64,000 nt of DNA. It comes from Trichocoleus desertorum NBK24 (GTDB taxonomy: Bacteria > Cyanobacteriota > Cyanobacteriia > FACHB-46). Below, in pieces: positions 8,675 to 18,432 of the stretch (position 1 is the first letter of the stretch; every line of letters starts with the position of its first letter). A program made the position numbers and the translations under genes. The DNA is taken from assembly GCF_030409055.1 (NCBI RefSeq), contig NZ_CP116619.1:3201628-3265627 (forward strand). Reading direction: 5' to 3'. The notes under the pieces were generated by a model that did no database searches, was not told where the DNA came from, and worked only from the letters and a program-made list of their open reading frames with translations.

Positions 8675-9082
8675 CTATTCGGGCGAATCTGGGTTCCGTA
8701 GTTTTTCTAACTCAGTTCGAATTGCTGCAATTTGAGCCGTTAATTCCTGCAACTCAAGTTGCACATCCGGAGGGGCTGTCGGACTGGCTGGGTTGGTATT
8801 CGCTCCCGTAGGACTCGCTGAAGCTGTCGGATCGTAAGGTGGTTGAGCTTGTTGACGATTGCGTTGTTCCAACAGCGTATCCACAAAGTTGCGAGCTTCT
8901 TGCTCCGTCATGGCTCCTTTTGTGTCCCATTCCTCTGCCAGTTGGCCCAAGTCGGATCTCAGTCGAGATAGATTTTGCTCGCGCTTCTCAGGATCTTGCA
9001 GCACCTCAATCAAGGAAGCAGTGGCCCCCAAGGTGACACGTAGTCCTTTTTGCAATAACTGAGTCAAATTATTAGAATCCAT
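8675..9082 (-). CDS. conserved hypothetical protein, helical with Pro-rich linker
   Basis: This 135-residue protein is not assigned to a family I can name with confidence. Residues 1-75 are predicted helical (LTQLLQKGLRVTLGATASLI, then a charged helix). Residues 78-105 are a Pro/Ala/Ser/Thr-rich linker, and residues 107-130 form a short coiled-coil helix (LQELTAQIAAIRTELEKL). That layout recalls small phasin-like scaffold proteins, but this is only a shape resemblance. It lies about 58 bp downstream of the 9141-9491 gene on the same strand and is probably co-transcribed with it. Confidence 0.6.
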   Translation of the reverse strand: MDSNNLTQLLQKGLRVTLGATASLIEVLQDPEKREQNLSRLRSDLGQLAEEWDTKGAMTEQEARNFVDTLLEQRNRQQAQPPYDPTASASPTGANTNPASPTAPPDVQLELQELTAQIAAIRTELEKLRNPDSPE

Positions 9083-9140
9083 CGGTAGGGGCTAAATGCT
9101 AATGGTGATCGGCTGCTTCGATTTTATCTACAAGTCACCG

Positions 9141-9491
9141 TTAGGCAACCTGCTCTAGGTACTGATTTACGTCTTCGATCAGGCGAGTTAGTTCAGCTTC
9201 CGTGGTCAAACGGATGCGATCGTCGCGTACAGTAATCAACACTTTGGCGGCAAAGGGAGTGGGCCAGATGTTGGGGTTACAGAAAACTTCTAGAAACACG
9301 TCCCCTGTGTAGCGGTACTCTACTGATTTTTGCGGATTGGGTCTGCCACCGGAAGTAGTAGCCGCCGCAACAACTTTTAAGCTCTCCAAAAGCCCAGTGA
9401 GCGCAGCTTTTAGCTCCTGAGCTGCTTGAGCTGTAAAGCTAAAGGAAACAGAGCCTTCAATCAAATTAAGGATGAGTTGAGTCGCAGCCAT
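9141..9491 (-). CDS. conserved hypothetical protein
   Basis: This 116-residue soluble protein is unassigned. It has an N-terminal strand-helix pattern (ATQLILNLIEGSVSFSFTA, then a helix QAAQELKAALTGLLESLKVV). A beta-rich middle includes YRYTGDVFLEVFCNPNIWPTPFAAKVLITV, and it ends in a helix. It looks like a compact globular protein, probably cyanobacteria-specific. It is first in a two-gene minus-strand unit with 8675-9082 and is divergent from the CDF exporter. Confidence 0.6.
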   Translation of the reverse strand: MAATQLILNLIEGSVSFSFTAQAAQELKAALTGLLESLKVVAAATTSGGRPNPQKSVEYRYTGDVFLEVFCNPNIWPTPFAAKVLITVRDDRIRLTTEAELTRLIEDVNQYLEQVA

Positions 9492-9637
9492 AAGCAGTCA
9501 ATTGTGAGCCTTTATTGTGAGCATCTGAGTGTTTATCGTACCGGGGAAGCGGTCTGCACAGTACTAGTGATCCGAACGGATATCTCTTCTAGACTGGATG
9601 CCATAGAACTCTGATGCAGGATTAGGAGAGTTCAATC

Positions 9638-10543
9638 ATGGTGTTTGACAATCGTTCTCAAGTTCGTAAGGTGTTGCTCATCACCCTGCTGCTTAATATA
9701 TTTGTCATGCTCTTAAAAGCCTTTGTGGGATGGTCAACTGGGTCGCTGAGCCTACTAGCAGATGCTTTGCACAGTGTTACGGATAGCGCCAACAATATTT
9801 TGGGGTTAGTAGCCAGTCGTTTTTCCTCGCCCGAACCCGATCGCGACCACCCCTACGGCCATCAAAAATTTGAAGCTGTTGGAGCTTTAGGTATTGCGGC
9901 ATTTTTGGGGATTGCCTGCTTTGAGATTCTTCAAGGAGCGGTGGAGCGATTATTTCAGGGCAGTGAACCTGTGAAAATCTCGGCTTCTGAGTTGTGGATC
10001 TTGCTACTGGTGCTAGGGGTCAACATTTTTGTCACCTTTTATGAGCGGGCTGTAGGTCAACGGGTCAACAGCCCCATCTTGATTGCAGATGCTCAGCATA
10101 CGATGAGTGATGTTTGGGTCACGATTAGCGTGCTGGCGGGGTTAGTTGGCATTTGGATTTGGAATATCCAGTGGCTCGACCTATTTTTGTCGTTTCCGGT
10201 CGCGCTTTTGGTGTTTACCAGTGGTTGGTCAGTTCTGCGGTCTAACTTGCCTTGGTTAGTGGATGAAATGGCGATCGCCCCCGAAGCCATTGATGCGATC
10301 GCAGCACAAGTCCCTGGTGTCATTAACTGCCACAGGATTGCCTCAAGGGGAATATTAGGTCGGCAGGTTTTCATCGAAATGCACTTGATTGTAGAGGTTG
10401 ATGACGTTGAAACGGCCCACCAAATTACCGAAGCAGTAGAAACACGGCTAGAAGAACGATACGGCCCTGCCCGAATCAATATTCATGTGGAACCACCTGC
10501 TTATGTGTCCCACCAAATTAGCTATGAGAGCGATCTTAAGTGA
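9638..10543 (+). CDS. cation diffusion facilitator (Zn-type) transporter
   Basis: This is a 301-residue inner-membrane proton-coupled metal exporter with six predicted transmembrane helices and a C-terminal cytoplasmic domain (about 210-295). The two metal-site motifs in TM2 and TM5 are both HxxxD: H45-D49 (ADALHSVTD) and H154-D158 (ADAQHTMSD). This HD-HD arrangement is typical of zinc-selective members. Its zinc specificity and the SmtB-type regulator about 3.2 kb upstream suggest a common zinc function, but they are not adjacent. The start ATG follows a GGAGAG ribosome binding site. Confidence 0.88.
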   Translation: MVFDNRSQVRKVLLITLLLNIFVMLLKAFVGWSTGSLSLLADALHSVTDSANNILGLVASRFSSPEPDRDHPYGHQKFEAVGALGIAAFLGIACFEILQGAVERLFQGSEPVKISASELWILLLVLGVNIFVTFYERAVGQRVNSPILIADAQHTMSDVWVTISVLAGLVGIWIWNIQWLDLFLSFPVALLVFTSGWSVLRSNLPWLVDEMAIAPEAIDAIAAQVPGVINCHRIASRGILGRQVFIEMHLIVEVDDVETAHQITEAVETRLEERYGPARINIHVEPPAYVSHQISYESDLK

Positions 10544-10883
10544 CCCGCCTTTAGTGATCAGATAGTGATCAGAGACAAAATACGGCCCCAGCGCCAGCAG
10601 GGTTAAAATCCCCCGTAAAATATTTTAATTAATTTTTAATAAATAGTTAACAAAGGCTATAGTTTTCCACAGATCAAGGGGTTTTTCCACAGATTTAGCC
10701 CTGTTTTCCACAAAAAATTCATAAGAGTTACTGTGCTGCCATTTATTTCTTTAATAGCAGCACTCTACCTATGGGTCTTGATCAGCAGGATTGAGCGACA
10801 AAGTAAAAAAAGCTGAATGAGAAAAATCAGCTATCTATTCACCTTGATATCGAAATGGGGAAGTAATAAAACCTAGAGCAGTT
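10544..10883. other. candidate origin-like region: three DnaA boxes and AT-rich stretch
   Basis: This gap lies between convergent genes. It holds an A/T-only-like stretch (about 10618-10655) followed by three direct copies of TTTTCCACA at 10663-10671, 10683-10691 and 10704-10712, spaced 20 and 21 bp (about two helical turns). TTTTCCACA is the DnaA box described for cyanobacterial oriC. No promoter role is needed, since both flanking genes end here. It could be oriC, a DnaA-titration site or chance. No dnaA or dnaN is in the window. Confidence 0.5.
10804..10832 (-). terminator. intrinsic terminator of guaA
   Basis: On the minus strand AGCTGA and TCAGCT form a 6-bp stem around a 10-base loop, immediately followed by seven T residues. 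It lies about 50 bases past the guaA stop codon, in the right orientation. Confidence 0.65.
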
Positions 10884-12491
10884 TTATTCCCACTCGATGG
10901 TGCCAGGAGGCTTAGAGGTGATGTCATAAACGACCCGATTGACGCCGGGTACCTCATTCACAATCCGGTTAGAAATTGTTTCTAGCAGATCATAAGGAGC
11001 ACGAGACCAATCTGCGGTCATGCCATCTTCACTGGAAACTAATCGCAGAACAATAGGGTAGGCATAGGTTCTTTGATCGCCCATGACCCCTACGCTGCGA
11101 ACTGGCAACAACACTGCGAACGCTTGCCAGAAATCATGGTAAACGCCACGCCGATTAATTTCTTGGCGCACAATCAAGTCAGCGTCGCGGAGAATTTCTA
11201 AGCGCTCCTCAGTGATTTCTCCCACGATGCGGATCGCTAAGCCAGGGCCAGGAAAAGGCTGCCGCTGCACAATTTCTTCAGGTAAACCAATTGAGCGGCC
11301 TAGCTTGCGAACTTCATCTTTAAACAGCTTGCGGAGAGGTTCTACTAGCTTGAAGCGCAGATCTTTGGGCAAGCCACCAACGTTATGATGGCTCTTGATT
11401 TTGACTGCAACCCGCTCACCTGTCTTCGGATCAACATTGGTATCCGCTGACTCAATCACATCTGGATAGAGAGTGCCTTGAGCTAAATAATCGAAGGGGC
11501 CTAGGCGTTTGGATTCTTCCTCAAACACACTGATAAATTCATGACCAATCCGCTTGCGTTTTTCTTCTGGATCGGTCACTCCCTGCACTGTGGCTAAGAA
11601 GCGATCGCGGGCATTGACGTAGGCGACATTAATGTGAAATTGCTCCTCAAACAGCTTCACCAATCGCTCTGGCTCATACTTACGCATGAAACCTTGGTCG
11701 ATAAACATACAGGTGAGCTGATCGCCGATCGCTCGGTGTAGTAAGAACGCTAATGTTGAGGAATCTACCCCCCCAGAAAGGGCTAGCAGGACTCGTTTGT
11801 CTCCTACCTTGGCCCGAATTTCTCGAATCGACTGTTCAACGAACGCAGCGGTAGTCCAAGTTGGTTCTGCTTGGCAGATGTGATAAACAAAGTTACGAAT
11901 CAACGCCATGCCACCTAGGGAATGCACCACTTCCGGGTGGAACTGCACTCCATATAGCTGCTTCTCATGGTGGGCGATCGCGGCACAGGGCGTATTATCT
12001 GTGTGCGCCAGCAACTCAAAGCCATCTGGCAACTTGGCTACTGAGTCGCCATGACTCATCCACATCGTGGTGCCATCGTCCACATTGGTCAGCAAGTCGG
12101 TGGGATCATCAATCACGAGGGCAGCTTTGCCATATTCACCGCGATCGGCTCGCTCCACTTCGCCACCGAGTTGTTGCACCATCAACTGCATGCCATAGCA
12201 GACCCCTAGAACTGGGATGCCCAACTGCCAAATTTCTGGGTCACACTGAGGAGCACCCTGGTCATAGACAGAGCTGGGACCACCAGAGAGAATGATGCCT
12301 TTGGGGTTGAGCTGTCGTAGCTGTTCTGCGGTGGTGCGATAAGAAATTACCTCAGAGTAAACCTGAGTTTCGCGAATCCGACGAGCAATCAGCTCTGAGT
12401 ACTGAGAGCCGAAGTCTAAAATGACAATAATTTGCCGATCCAGCTGCCTTAAATCCTCAGCTTGAATCACTGGTTCAGTCTGTAGAGTCAC
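10884..12491 (-). CDS. guaA: GMP synthase (glutamine-hydrolysing)
   Basis: GuaA converts XMP to GMP using ATP and glutamine. This 535-residue protein has the class I glutamine amidotransferase domain first (about 20-210). The nucleophile Cys is in GVCYGMQLM and the His-Glu pair in FHPEV. The ATP pyrophosphatase domain follows, with P-loop [15 protein letters not shown]. The C-terminal dimerisation domain ends in [10 protein letters not shown], the universal GuaA C-terminus. The length is usual. It is preceded by cbiD on the same strand with a 139-bp gap. Confidence 0.97.
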   Translation of the reverse strand: MTLQTEPVIQAEDLRQLDRQIIVILDFGSQYSELIARRIRETQVYSEVISYRTTAEQLRQLNPKGIILSGGPSSVYDQGAPQCDPEIWQLGIPVLGVCYGMQLMVQQLGGEVERADRGEYGKAALVIDDPTDLLTNVDDGTTMWMSHGDSVAKLPDGFELLAHTDNTPCAAIAHHEKQLYGVQFHPEVVHSLGGMALIRNFVYHICQAEPTWTTAAFVEQSIREIRAKVGDKRVLLALSGGVDSSTLAFLLHRAIGDQLTCMFIDQGFMRKYEPERLVKLFEEQFHINVAYVNARDRFLATVQGVTDPEEKRKRIGHEFISVFEEESKRLGPFDYLAQGTLYPDVIESADTNVDPKTGERVAVKIKSHHNVGGLPKDLRFKLVEPLRKLFKDEVRKLGRSIGLPEEIVQRQPFPGPGLAIRIVGEITEERLEILRDADLIVRQEINRRGVYHDFWQAFAVLLPVRSVGVMGDQRTYAYPIVLRLVSSEDGMTADWSRAPYDLLETISNRIVNEVPGVNRVVYDITSKPPGTIEWE

Positions 12492-12630
12492 GGACGTATC
12501 CTGATGCGGGTGGGGTAGATGTGGAGATAAACCCTTGCTATGGCCTTTCTAAAGCACGAAAGCGATGCCAAAAACGTATTCTAAAAATTTCTTTACTTTG
12601 TAAATCAAGTGTACGCGCATTTAAGCTAGA

Positions 12631-13758
12631 TTAACAGACTTGCGCTAATAATTTCTGCCCGATTTCGCTTTGCACTAAAATCTGGCGATCGCGATCGAAC
12701 AAAATAGAGCCAACGTGGACGGTGCGCTCGCTGTGGGTGTAGATGTAGGCTTGACAACGCTGATCAATTTGTTGGGCGATCGCCCCATAAACCTGTTGAA
12801 CCCAAGTAGTACCTGAGGTGGAATCGAGCGATCGCAAGTAGTTTAAAGCAGCTTCAGCCGTAGAACTGGCAAAGACGGTGGACAGAGTTTGGCTCGGTAG
12901 TCCTAGGTTGGCACAGTGAGCAGTCAAGATTTCCAATCGCCCGTCAGCGACATGGTGATGCGTGTGAAAGATGCCGCCAGCCAACTTGATTAATTTGCCG
13001 TGGTAGCCAAATAACAGAACCGCTTGTACTCCTGCTAAGCCTGCTTCGACCAACATGGGACCGATCCAGTTCGCAGTTTTAACCAAGCGATTCGGGTTAA
13101 TACCCATCTGAGCGGCTAAGTCTAGGCCGTTCTCTCCGACGCAGAAGACCAAGCCATCGAAATAAGCCTGCTTGGTGTGTAGCGCTTCGCGAAATGCTTC
13201 GAGTTGTCCGGGGGCACTCAAGGGCTGGGAAATACCTGTAGTGCCGAGGAGAGATAATCCTTCTACGACCCCGAAGGCTGCGTTAGAAGTGCGCTCTGCT
13301 AAAGCTCGTCCCTCTGGCAGAATAATGGTGACTCGAATTTTTTCACCTAGAGTTAACTGCCGCTCCAAGTTAGTGTGCAAAAGTCGCTGAGCATAGGCAT
13401 AGATCGCCGCATGATTCTCTTGGCTTTCAGCCTTAATCTGTCGCCCCACACCTTCCCCACCTTGAATCACCACTGCCTCTGGCTGATTTGGCTCTCCCCA
13501 CTCCACTAAAGCCCAAATAGGAGTATCGCGAGTCAGGTCTAAGTTATCGCCGGGGTCACTGTGGGCGATCGCTAGAGCAGAGCTAGCCGTGAGTCCTGCC
13601 ACCTGAGCAATGGGAATCGTGACTGTTTCAGCAGGCTCAACTAAGTCTAGGTCAACCGAAAAAATGCTTTGGGGGCCTTGATGGAGCCATCGTAAAGCCG
13701 CGATCGCAGCAGCGGTGGCAAAGACAGGAAGCGTGTATCCAGCCCGTAATTCTGTCAA
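12631..13758 (-). CDS. cbiD: cobalt-precorrin-5B (C1)-methyltransferase
   Basis: CbiD methylates C1 of cobalt-precorrin-5B with SAM in anaerobic cobalamin synthesis. This 375-residue protein begins SGYT-like (RAGYTLPVFATAAAIAAL), as the family does. It has the AHSDPGDNLDLTRDTPIWA segment (equivalent of the KDAGDDPDVT motif), a Gly-rich VIQGGEGVGRQ, and FGYHGKLIKLAGGIFHTHHHVADGR near residue 250. No other cob/cbi gene is nearby, so the cobalamin genes are scattered. Function rests on family resemblance. Confidence 0.88.
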   Translation of the reverse strand: MTELRAGYTLPVFATAAAIAALRWLHQGPQSIFSVDLDLVEPAETVTIPIAQVAGLTASSALAIAHSDPGDNLDLTRDTPIWALVEWGEPNQPEAVVIQGGEGVGRQIKAESQENHAAIYAYAQRLLHTNLERQLTLGEKIRVTIILPEGRALAERTSNAAFGVVEGLSLLGTTGISQPLSAPGQLEAFREALHTKQAYFDGLVFCVGENGLDLAAQMGINPNRLVKTANWIGPMLVEAGLAGVQAVLLFGYHGKLIKLAGGIFHTHHHVADGRLEILTAHCANLGLPSQTLSTVFASSTAEAALNYLRSLDSTSGTTWVQQVYGAIAQQIDQRCQAYIYTHSERTVHVGSILFDRDRQILVQSEIGQKLLAQVC

Positions 13759-13950
13759 GTAAAAAGTCCTCAGCTTAACTCAGTGAATTTACTTTTGTGA
13801 CAAAAATCACGAGAAGTGAGTGATTGATCACAGTTTCTTTATAAGAATTTTAGGTTCAGATTAGAGATGGAGGAGTATAGCCTCTCGCAGTTGGGGTTTC
13901 AACGTCCAGCCTCAATGCTGCCTCCCTTGTGGCGTTTCCTGGAGACCCCA

Positions 13951-14502
13951 ATGAAAACCGTCATAAACTCAACTACGAATGCTCTTAACCCCGATGGGAT
14001 CGGCGTAGAAGAGGAGGCAATGCCTCATACTCCTCATACTATTGTGCTGCAACCCAATGGCTGCCTAAACGCTGTTACGAGTTCTAAATTTCAACAGGAG
14101 CTAGAACAAGCTCTAGAAGTAACAGCAAACGCAGTGATTGTGGATTTGTTGCATGTTAAGGCGGTGGAGCCGGAAGGAGTGAGCGCCCTGCTAGCAGGAA
14201 TTAAGCTAGCCACTAGCTTGAACAAATCACTCTCGATTTGCTCAATGAGTATGAAGACTCGGCTAGCCTTGGAAACGGAAAGGGGACGTCAGCGAGCTGT
14301 GACTTTAGGGTCTTGGAGTGACCTCTGCAAGCAAGAGTTTGAAACATTTTTGCGGACCCACAGCTGGGCTCGCAAACAGGCAGCAGCTCAAACGTCGGCC
14401 CAGCATTTGACTCAACATGTGACCCACGTAGCGCCCTCCAGACCCGTGAGCTACACTGCTGGCAATACAGACATCGAAATGCGAACTCAGCAGACTGCTT
14501 AA
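13951..14502 (+). CDS. STAS-domain protein without the phosphorylatable Ser
   Basis: This protein of about 183 residues has a STAS domain (roughly residues 26-120 from the ATG at 13951): IVLQPNGCLNAVTSSKF, an AVIVDL strand, then VEPEGVSALLAGIKLA. In anti-sigma-factor antagonists the loop after the DL strand is usually DSSGL with a Ser that is phosphorylated. Here it is VEPEG, so classical phospho-switching is unlikely. The C-terminal about 60 residues are His/Gln/Thr-rich and look disordered. I prefer the ATG at 13951, with GGAG upstream; an ATG at 13867 would extend it by 28 residues. Confidence 0.65.
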   Translation: MKTVINSTTNALNPDGIGVEEEAMPHTPHTIVLQPNGCLNAVTSSKFQQELEQALEVTANAVIVDLLHVKAVEPEGVSALLAGIKLATSLNKSLSICSMSMKTRLALETERGRQRAVTLGSWSDLCKQEFETFLRTHSWARKQAAAQTSAQHLTQHVTHVAPSRPVSYTAGNTDIEMRTQQTA

Positions 14503-14707
14503 GCAGACAATTATTACAGCAGGTACAGCAGACGATTGTTGCAATTGGTTGCAGTAGGTTGAGGCATATATCTTTCGGTTGGGTAGTGTCTAGGACTGAG
14601 TCCTCAAGATATGCTCAAAAGAATGATGTAGCCTCACCCTCAGGCTGATGGTGTGCAGGTCACTAACTCAGTAAAAATATTTAACAATTAAAATTTCTAG
14701 CCCCCGC

Positions 14708-16243
14708 ATGCTGAGACAAGCAGTCGATTTGACAACTGTTGAGGTGGCAGCTATCCCTGTGTCTGGGATTGTAGATCCGGTTGCTGACCCCGCACCTATA
14801 TCGGCCCCCCGTAAACCCTCTAAGCAAGCAATTCGAAACAGCCTTAGAGCCTCTACCCTAGATGGTGTGTTTGCGACCATCTTCTCTAATGTGGCAGGTG
14901 GCGTTTTACTCAGTAACTTCTTAGTAGAGCTGGATGCTAGCCCTGTAGAACTAGGGATGTTAGCTTCAATTCCGCTGCTGGCCAACCTACTGCAACCTTT
15001 GGGAGCTTACTTAGCTAACCGCACCACAAGTCGCCACCGCTACGGTTTGTGGATTTATGCCCCCGCTAGATTGCTCTGGCTAATTCTGGTTCTGGGAATT
15101 GGAGTTGCAAGCTTTCAGCCAACTCACCCGCATCTTTTAGTGCAATGGGCTTTGGCGATCGTCGTACTGACCCATTTCCTAGGGGCTTTGGGGGGAGCCT
15201 CATGGTTCAGTTGGGTGGCAGCGCTAGTGCCTCGGCAATTACGCGGTCGCTATTTTGGTATTCGCAACAGTGCCATTAGCTTGACCAACTTGCTCAGCGT
15301 TCCTTTGGTGGGTCTGGCGGTGACGGCTTGGCCAGGGGGTAGCATCCAGGGATATGGAGTGTTGCTATTTTTGGGCGTGATTGTCGGGCTGGTTAGCATC
15401 GGGTTCCAGTACTGGATGGTGGATGTCAATCCTCAAGCGCAGCAACAGGAACATGCTGAGTCATTGGCCAAAGAATCTGCTGATTTGGATGCAGTTGCAG
15501 CAGTCGAGCTTTCTAAAAGTAAGAGCTTTTGGCAAGACAGAAATTTCTTGATGTTTTTGCTCTACTTTGGCTTGTGGGGGTTCTCAGTCAACTTAAGCGC
15601 TCCTTTTTTTAACATTTATCTGTTAGATACTTTGTCCTTAGATGTCAATTGGGTGACTACTTATACGAGCCTGGGAGCGGGAGCCAATTTACTCATGCTG
15701 GTGCTGTGGGGCAGATTAGCCGATCGCATTGGTAATCGACCTATTCTTGTATTAGTGGGCATTTTAGTCGCGGTTACTCCCTTGCTGTGGCTGGGGACAG
15801 GGACTGATTTAACTTCACTCCTTGTTTGGTTTCCGCTGCTGCATATTCTGGCGGGAGGCACCTGGGCCGCGATCGATCTTTGTATCAATAACATTCAGCT
15901 AGGAGTTGCACCCGTCCAGCATCAGGCTACCTATTTCGCGATCGCCGGAGCCGTAGCAGGAGTCAGCGGAGCCTTAGGAACAACCGCAGGGGGGTTTTTG
16001 ATCGAATTCACCAATTCTGGGGGCATTTTGGGGCTGTTTGCCCTCTCTAGCGTCATTCGCTTAGCGGCAATTTTGCCTTTGCTGTTGGTTCGGGAGCAAC
16101 GTCCCCGCTCAGTTCGCCAAGCGGTGCAAGCTCTCGCACAGACTTTGAGTAACGCCTTGAGAATACCAAAGCGATCGCCCTTGATCCTCAAACCACAGCC
16201 TGTAACAGTAGAAACCGCGAACTTCCCAGATCAGGCACAATAG
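14708..16243 (+). CDS. MFS transporter
   Basis: This is a 511-residue inner-membrane protein with about 12 predicted transmembrane helices in two halves. They are separated by a charged cytoplasmic loop (about residues 240-275, QQQEHAESLAKESADLD). Major facilitator loop motifs are seen at LANRTTSRHRYGLW and LADRIGNRPIL. The first 45 residues are hydrophilic. No substrate can be assigned. It is not operonic with an obvious enzyme; moaA follows 60 bp later on the same strand but is unrelated in function. Confidence 0.75.
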   Translation: MLRQAVDLTTVEVAAIPVSGIVDPVADPAPISAPRKPSKQAIRNSLRASTLDGVFATIFSNVAGGVLLSNFLVELDASPVELGMLASIPLLANLLQPLGAYLANRTTSRHRYGLWIYAPARLLWLILVLGIGVASFQPTHPHLLVQWALAIVVLTHFLGALGGASWFSWVAALVPRQLRGRYFGIRNSAISLTNLLSVPLVGLAVTAWPGGSIQGYGVLLFLGVIVGLVSIGFQYWMVDVNPQAQQQEHAESLAKESADLDAVAAVELSKSKSFWQDRNFLMFLLYFGLWGFSVNLSAPFFNIYLLDTLSLDVNWVTTYTSLGAGANLLMLVLWGRLADRIGNRPILVLVGILVAVTPLLWLGTGTDLTSLLVWFPLLHILAGGTWAAIDLCINNIQLGVAPVQHQATYFAIAGAVAGVSGALGTTAGGFLIEFTNSGGILGLFALSSVIRLAAILPLLLVREQRPRSVRQAVQALAQTLSNALRIPKRSPLILKPQPVTVETANFPDQAQ

Positions 16244-16303
16244 AGACATCCATTACCTGTTCCTGACTCACTAGAATAGGTTGTCTGGGGATACCAGTCA
16301 CAG

Positions 16304-17293
16304 ATGAATCAGGTAGATTACCTTCGCATCAGCTTGATCGATCGCTGTAACTTCCGGTGCCTGTACTGCATGCCGGAGGGGACAGACTTAGAGTACGCAC
16401 TTCAGCAGAACTTGCTAACTCATGCTGAGTTGCTCACTTTAATCCACGAAGTGTTTGTTCCAGTCGGGTTTACTCGGTTTCGCTTGACGGGCGGCGAACC
16501 ATTGATTCGTCCAGGGGTGGTGGATATTGTCAGGGCGATCGCAGCTTTGCCAGAAACTCAAGATCTGTCGATGACCACCAATGGTTTTTTGTTGGCAGAT
16601 TTAGCGCAGGAGCTTTACGATGCGGGTTTGCGACGAATCAATATCAGTTTGGATTCTCTAGAGCCAGAAACCTTCGACAAGATTATTGGTCATCGGGGGC
16701 GATCGCGTTGGCAGCAAGTTTGGGACGGTATTCAGGCGGCTCACCGAATTGGGTTTAACCCGCTGAAACTAAATGTTGTAGTGATTCCGGGTGTAAATGA
16801 CCAAGAAGTTTTAGACTTGGCCGCTTTGAGCCTCGATCGCGAGTGGCACATCCGGTTTATTGAATTTATGCCGATTGGCAATGCTTCTTTGTTTGGCGAT
16901 CGCGGTTGGATTGCCTCCGAGGAATTAAGACAGCAGATTCGCGATCGCTGGGGTCTGACGGAAGGGGAAGTGCGAGGAAATGGCCCTGCTGATGTCTTTC
17001 GCATTCCGGGAGCACAAGGAACCCTAGGCTTTATTAGTCAAATGTCTGAGTGTTTTTGCGATCGCTGCAATCGCATGCGGCTCTCTGCCGACGGTTGGCT
17101 CCGCCCCTGCCTACTGAATGAAGATGAGCAAATCGACTTAAAAACTGCTTTGCGCTCTGGTGTCCCTACCGCTCAGTTACGCGCCCAAGTCAGAAAACTG
17201 CTGCAACTGAAGCCTGAAATTAACTTCAAGCAACGGGACTCTGGAACTCAATCGGGTGCTTATAGTCGCACGATGTCTCAAATTGGCGGCTAA
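16304..17293 (+). CDS. moaA: GTP 3',8-cyclase (molybdenum cofactor synthesis)
   Basis: MoaA is a radical SAM enzyme that starts molybdopterin synthesis from GTP. This 329-residue protein has the SAM-cluster motif CNFRCLYC near residue 14, the [11 protein letters not shown] segment, TTNGFLL and INISLDSL. The C-terminal second cluster uses [20 protein letters not shown] (about 250-270). It ends in the conserved Gly-Gly tail (SQIGG) required for activity. The window holds no other moa gene. The start ATG is directly followed by the usual [11 protein letters not shown]. Confidence 0.95.
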   Translation: MNQVDYLRISLIDRCNFRCLYCMPEGTDLEYALQQNLLTHAELLTLIHEVFVPVGFTRFRLTGGEPLIRPGVVDIVRAIAALPETQDLSMTTNGFLLADLAQELYDAGLRRINISLDSLEPETFDKIIGHRGRSRWQQVWDGIQAAHRIGFNPLKLNVVVIPGVNDQEVLDLAALSLDREWHIRFIEFMPIGNASLFGDRGWIASEELRQQIRDRWGLTEGEVRGNGPADVFRIPGAQGTLGFISQMSECFCDRCNRMRLSADGWLRPCLLNEDEQIDLKTALRSGVPTAQLRAQVRKLLQLKPEINFKQRDSGTQSGAYSRTMSQIGG

Positions 17294-17311
17294 TACTAAA
17301 AACTAAGGTTT

Positions 17312-17349
17312 AAAAAAATCAAAAGCTCCCAAATGACGGTTCGGGAGCT
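17312..17349 (-). terminator. intrinsic terminator of rpsD
   Basis: On the minus strand AGCTCCC and GGGAGCT form a 7-bp stem around a 12-base loop, followed by TTTTGATTTTTTT. It is about 60 bases past the rpsD stop codon. Confidence 0.75.
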
Positions 17350-17408
17350 GCTGATCAAATATTTCAATGCCGCGGTAACACAAGAATGCTGAAAAGAGTT
17401 CTGAACGA

Positions 17409-18017
17409 TTAAGCTTGGCGAGAGTAGTACTCAACCACAAGCAGTTCGTTGACTTGGAGTGCGATCCATTCCCGCTCAATCACACCATTCACCTTGCCAG
17501 TGAGTTTGCCTTTGTCGAACTCTAAGTGGCTAGGCAGGTGAGCGAGGCCAGGATACTGTAGATTTTGTTCAATCAACTGACGAGAGCGATCGCGGTCTCT
17601 AACACCAATGACTTCGCCGGGACGGCATTGGTAGCTAGCGATATCTACGGGACGACCATTCACAGTGATGTGACCGTGGTTGACCAACTGACGCGCAGCA
17701 GGAATCGTAGGAGCCATACCGAGACGGAAAACGGTATTGTCCAAGCGCATTTCTAGCAACTGCAACAGGGTTTGTCCAGTAGAACCCGCAGCCCGACGAG
17801 CTTTCCGCACATAGCGAAGTAGCTGTCTCTCGGTAACACCGTAGTTGAAGCGCAGCTTTTGCTTCTCTTCTAGACGGACACCGTATTCAGATTTCTTCTT
17901 GCGTTCTTGACCGTGCTGTCCAGGTGGATATGCCTTTCTGGGAGACTTCCGAGTCAAGCCAGGTAGGTCACCCAAACGACGGACAACTCTGAGGCGAGCG
18001 CCTCTATATCGCGACAT
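17409..18017 (-). CDS. rpsD: 30S ribosomal protein S4
   Basis: S4 is a primary 16S rRNA-binding protein of the small subunit. This 202-residue protein starts [22 protein letters not shown] and carries the basic linker [14 protein letters not shown]. Its S4 RNA-binding domain (about 90-155) includes [31 protein letters not shown]. Length and sequence are typical of cyanobacteria and plastids. It is monocistronic, as in many cyanobacteria, and has its own terminator. Confidence 0.97.
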   Translation of the reverse strand: MSRYRGARLRVVRRLGDLPGLTRKSPRKAYPPGQHGQERKKKSEYGVRLEEKQKLRFNYGVTERQLLRYVRKARRAAGSTGQTLLQLLEMRLDNTVFRLGMAPTIPAARQLVNHGHITVNGRPVDIASYQCRPGEVIGVRDRDRSRQLIEQNLQYPGLAHLPSHLEFDKGKLTGKVNGVIEREWIALQVNELLVVEYYSRQA

Positions 18018-18180
18018 GTAGCTTCCTCAAACTAAAATTTACCCAAAGATACCAGTATAGACCCTGTTTCAAGAACAAGAAAGAGGCTGTGTCAAATTAG
18101 TCTGGGGCTGCCCTTTGTTTCATATTTCAGGACTGTCAGCGAGAAATACAGACAAAACCAAGCGACTTAAAATGGAATTT

Positions 18181-18432
18181 ATGAAGCGCTTAGTTATCGG
18201 CTCGATTCGGGGTTATCAAATTTTAGTTTCGCCACTGCTGCTGCCTGCTTGCCGCTTTCACCCAACTTGCTCTCAGTATGCGTTGGAAGCGGTAGAGCGA
18301 TTTGGCCCTTGGCGGGGTGGTGGGTTAGCGCTGCGCCGAATTGCTCGCTGTCACCCTTTCCATCCCGGTGGCTATGATCCTGTTCCTCCTGTAACACCTG
18401 CGACTAATGCTGATGATGAATCCAGCCTCTGA
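18181..18432 (+). CDS. yidD: membrane protein insertion efficiency factor YidD
   Basis: This is a small (about 83-residue) basic protein that associates with the inner membrane and helps YidC-dependent insertion. It shows the family signature [33 protein letters not shown], with three conserved Cys overall, and [14 protein letters not shown]. The ATG at 18172 is also possible. Its 3' end overlaps the selD start by about 25 bases, so the two are translationally linked, although a functional tie is not evident. Confidence 0.88.
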   Translation: MKRLVIGSIRGYQILVSPLLLPACRFHPTCSQYALEAVERFGPWRGGGLALRRIARCHPFHPGGYDPVPPVTPATNADDESSL

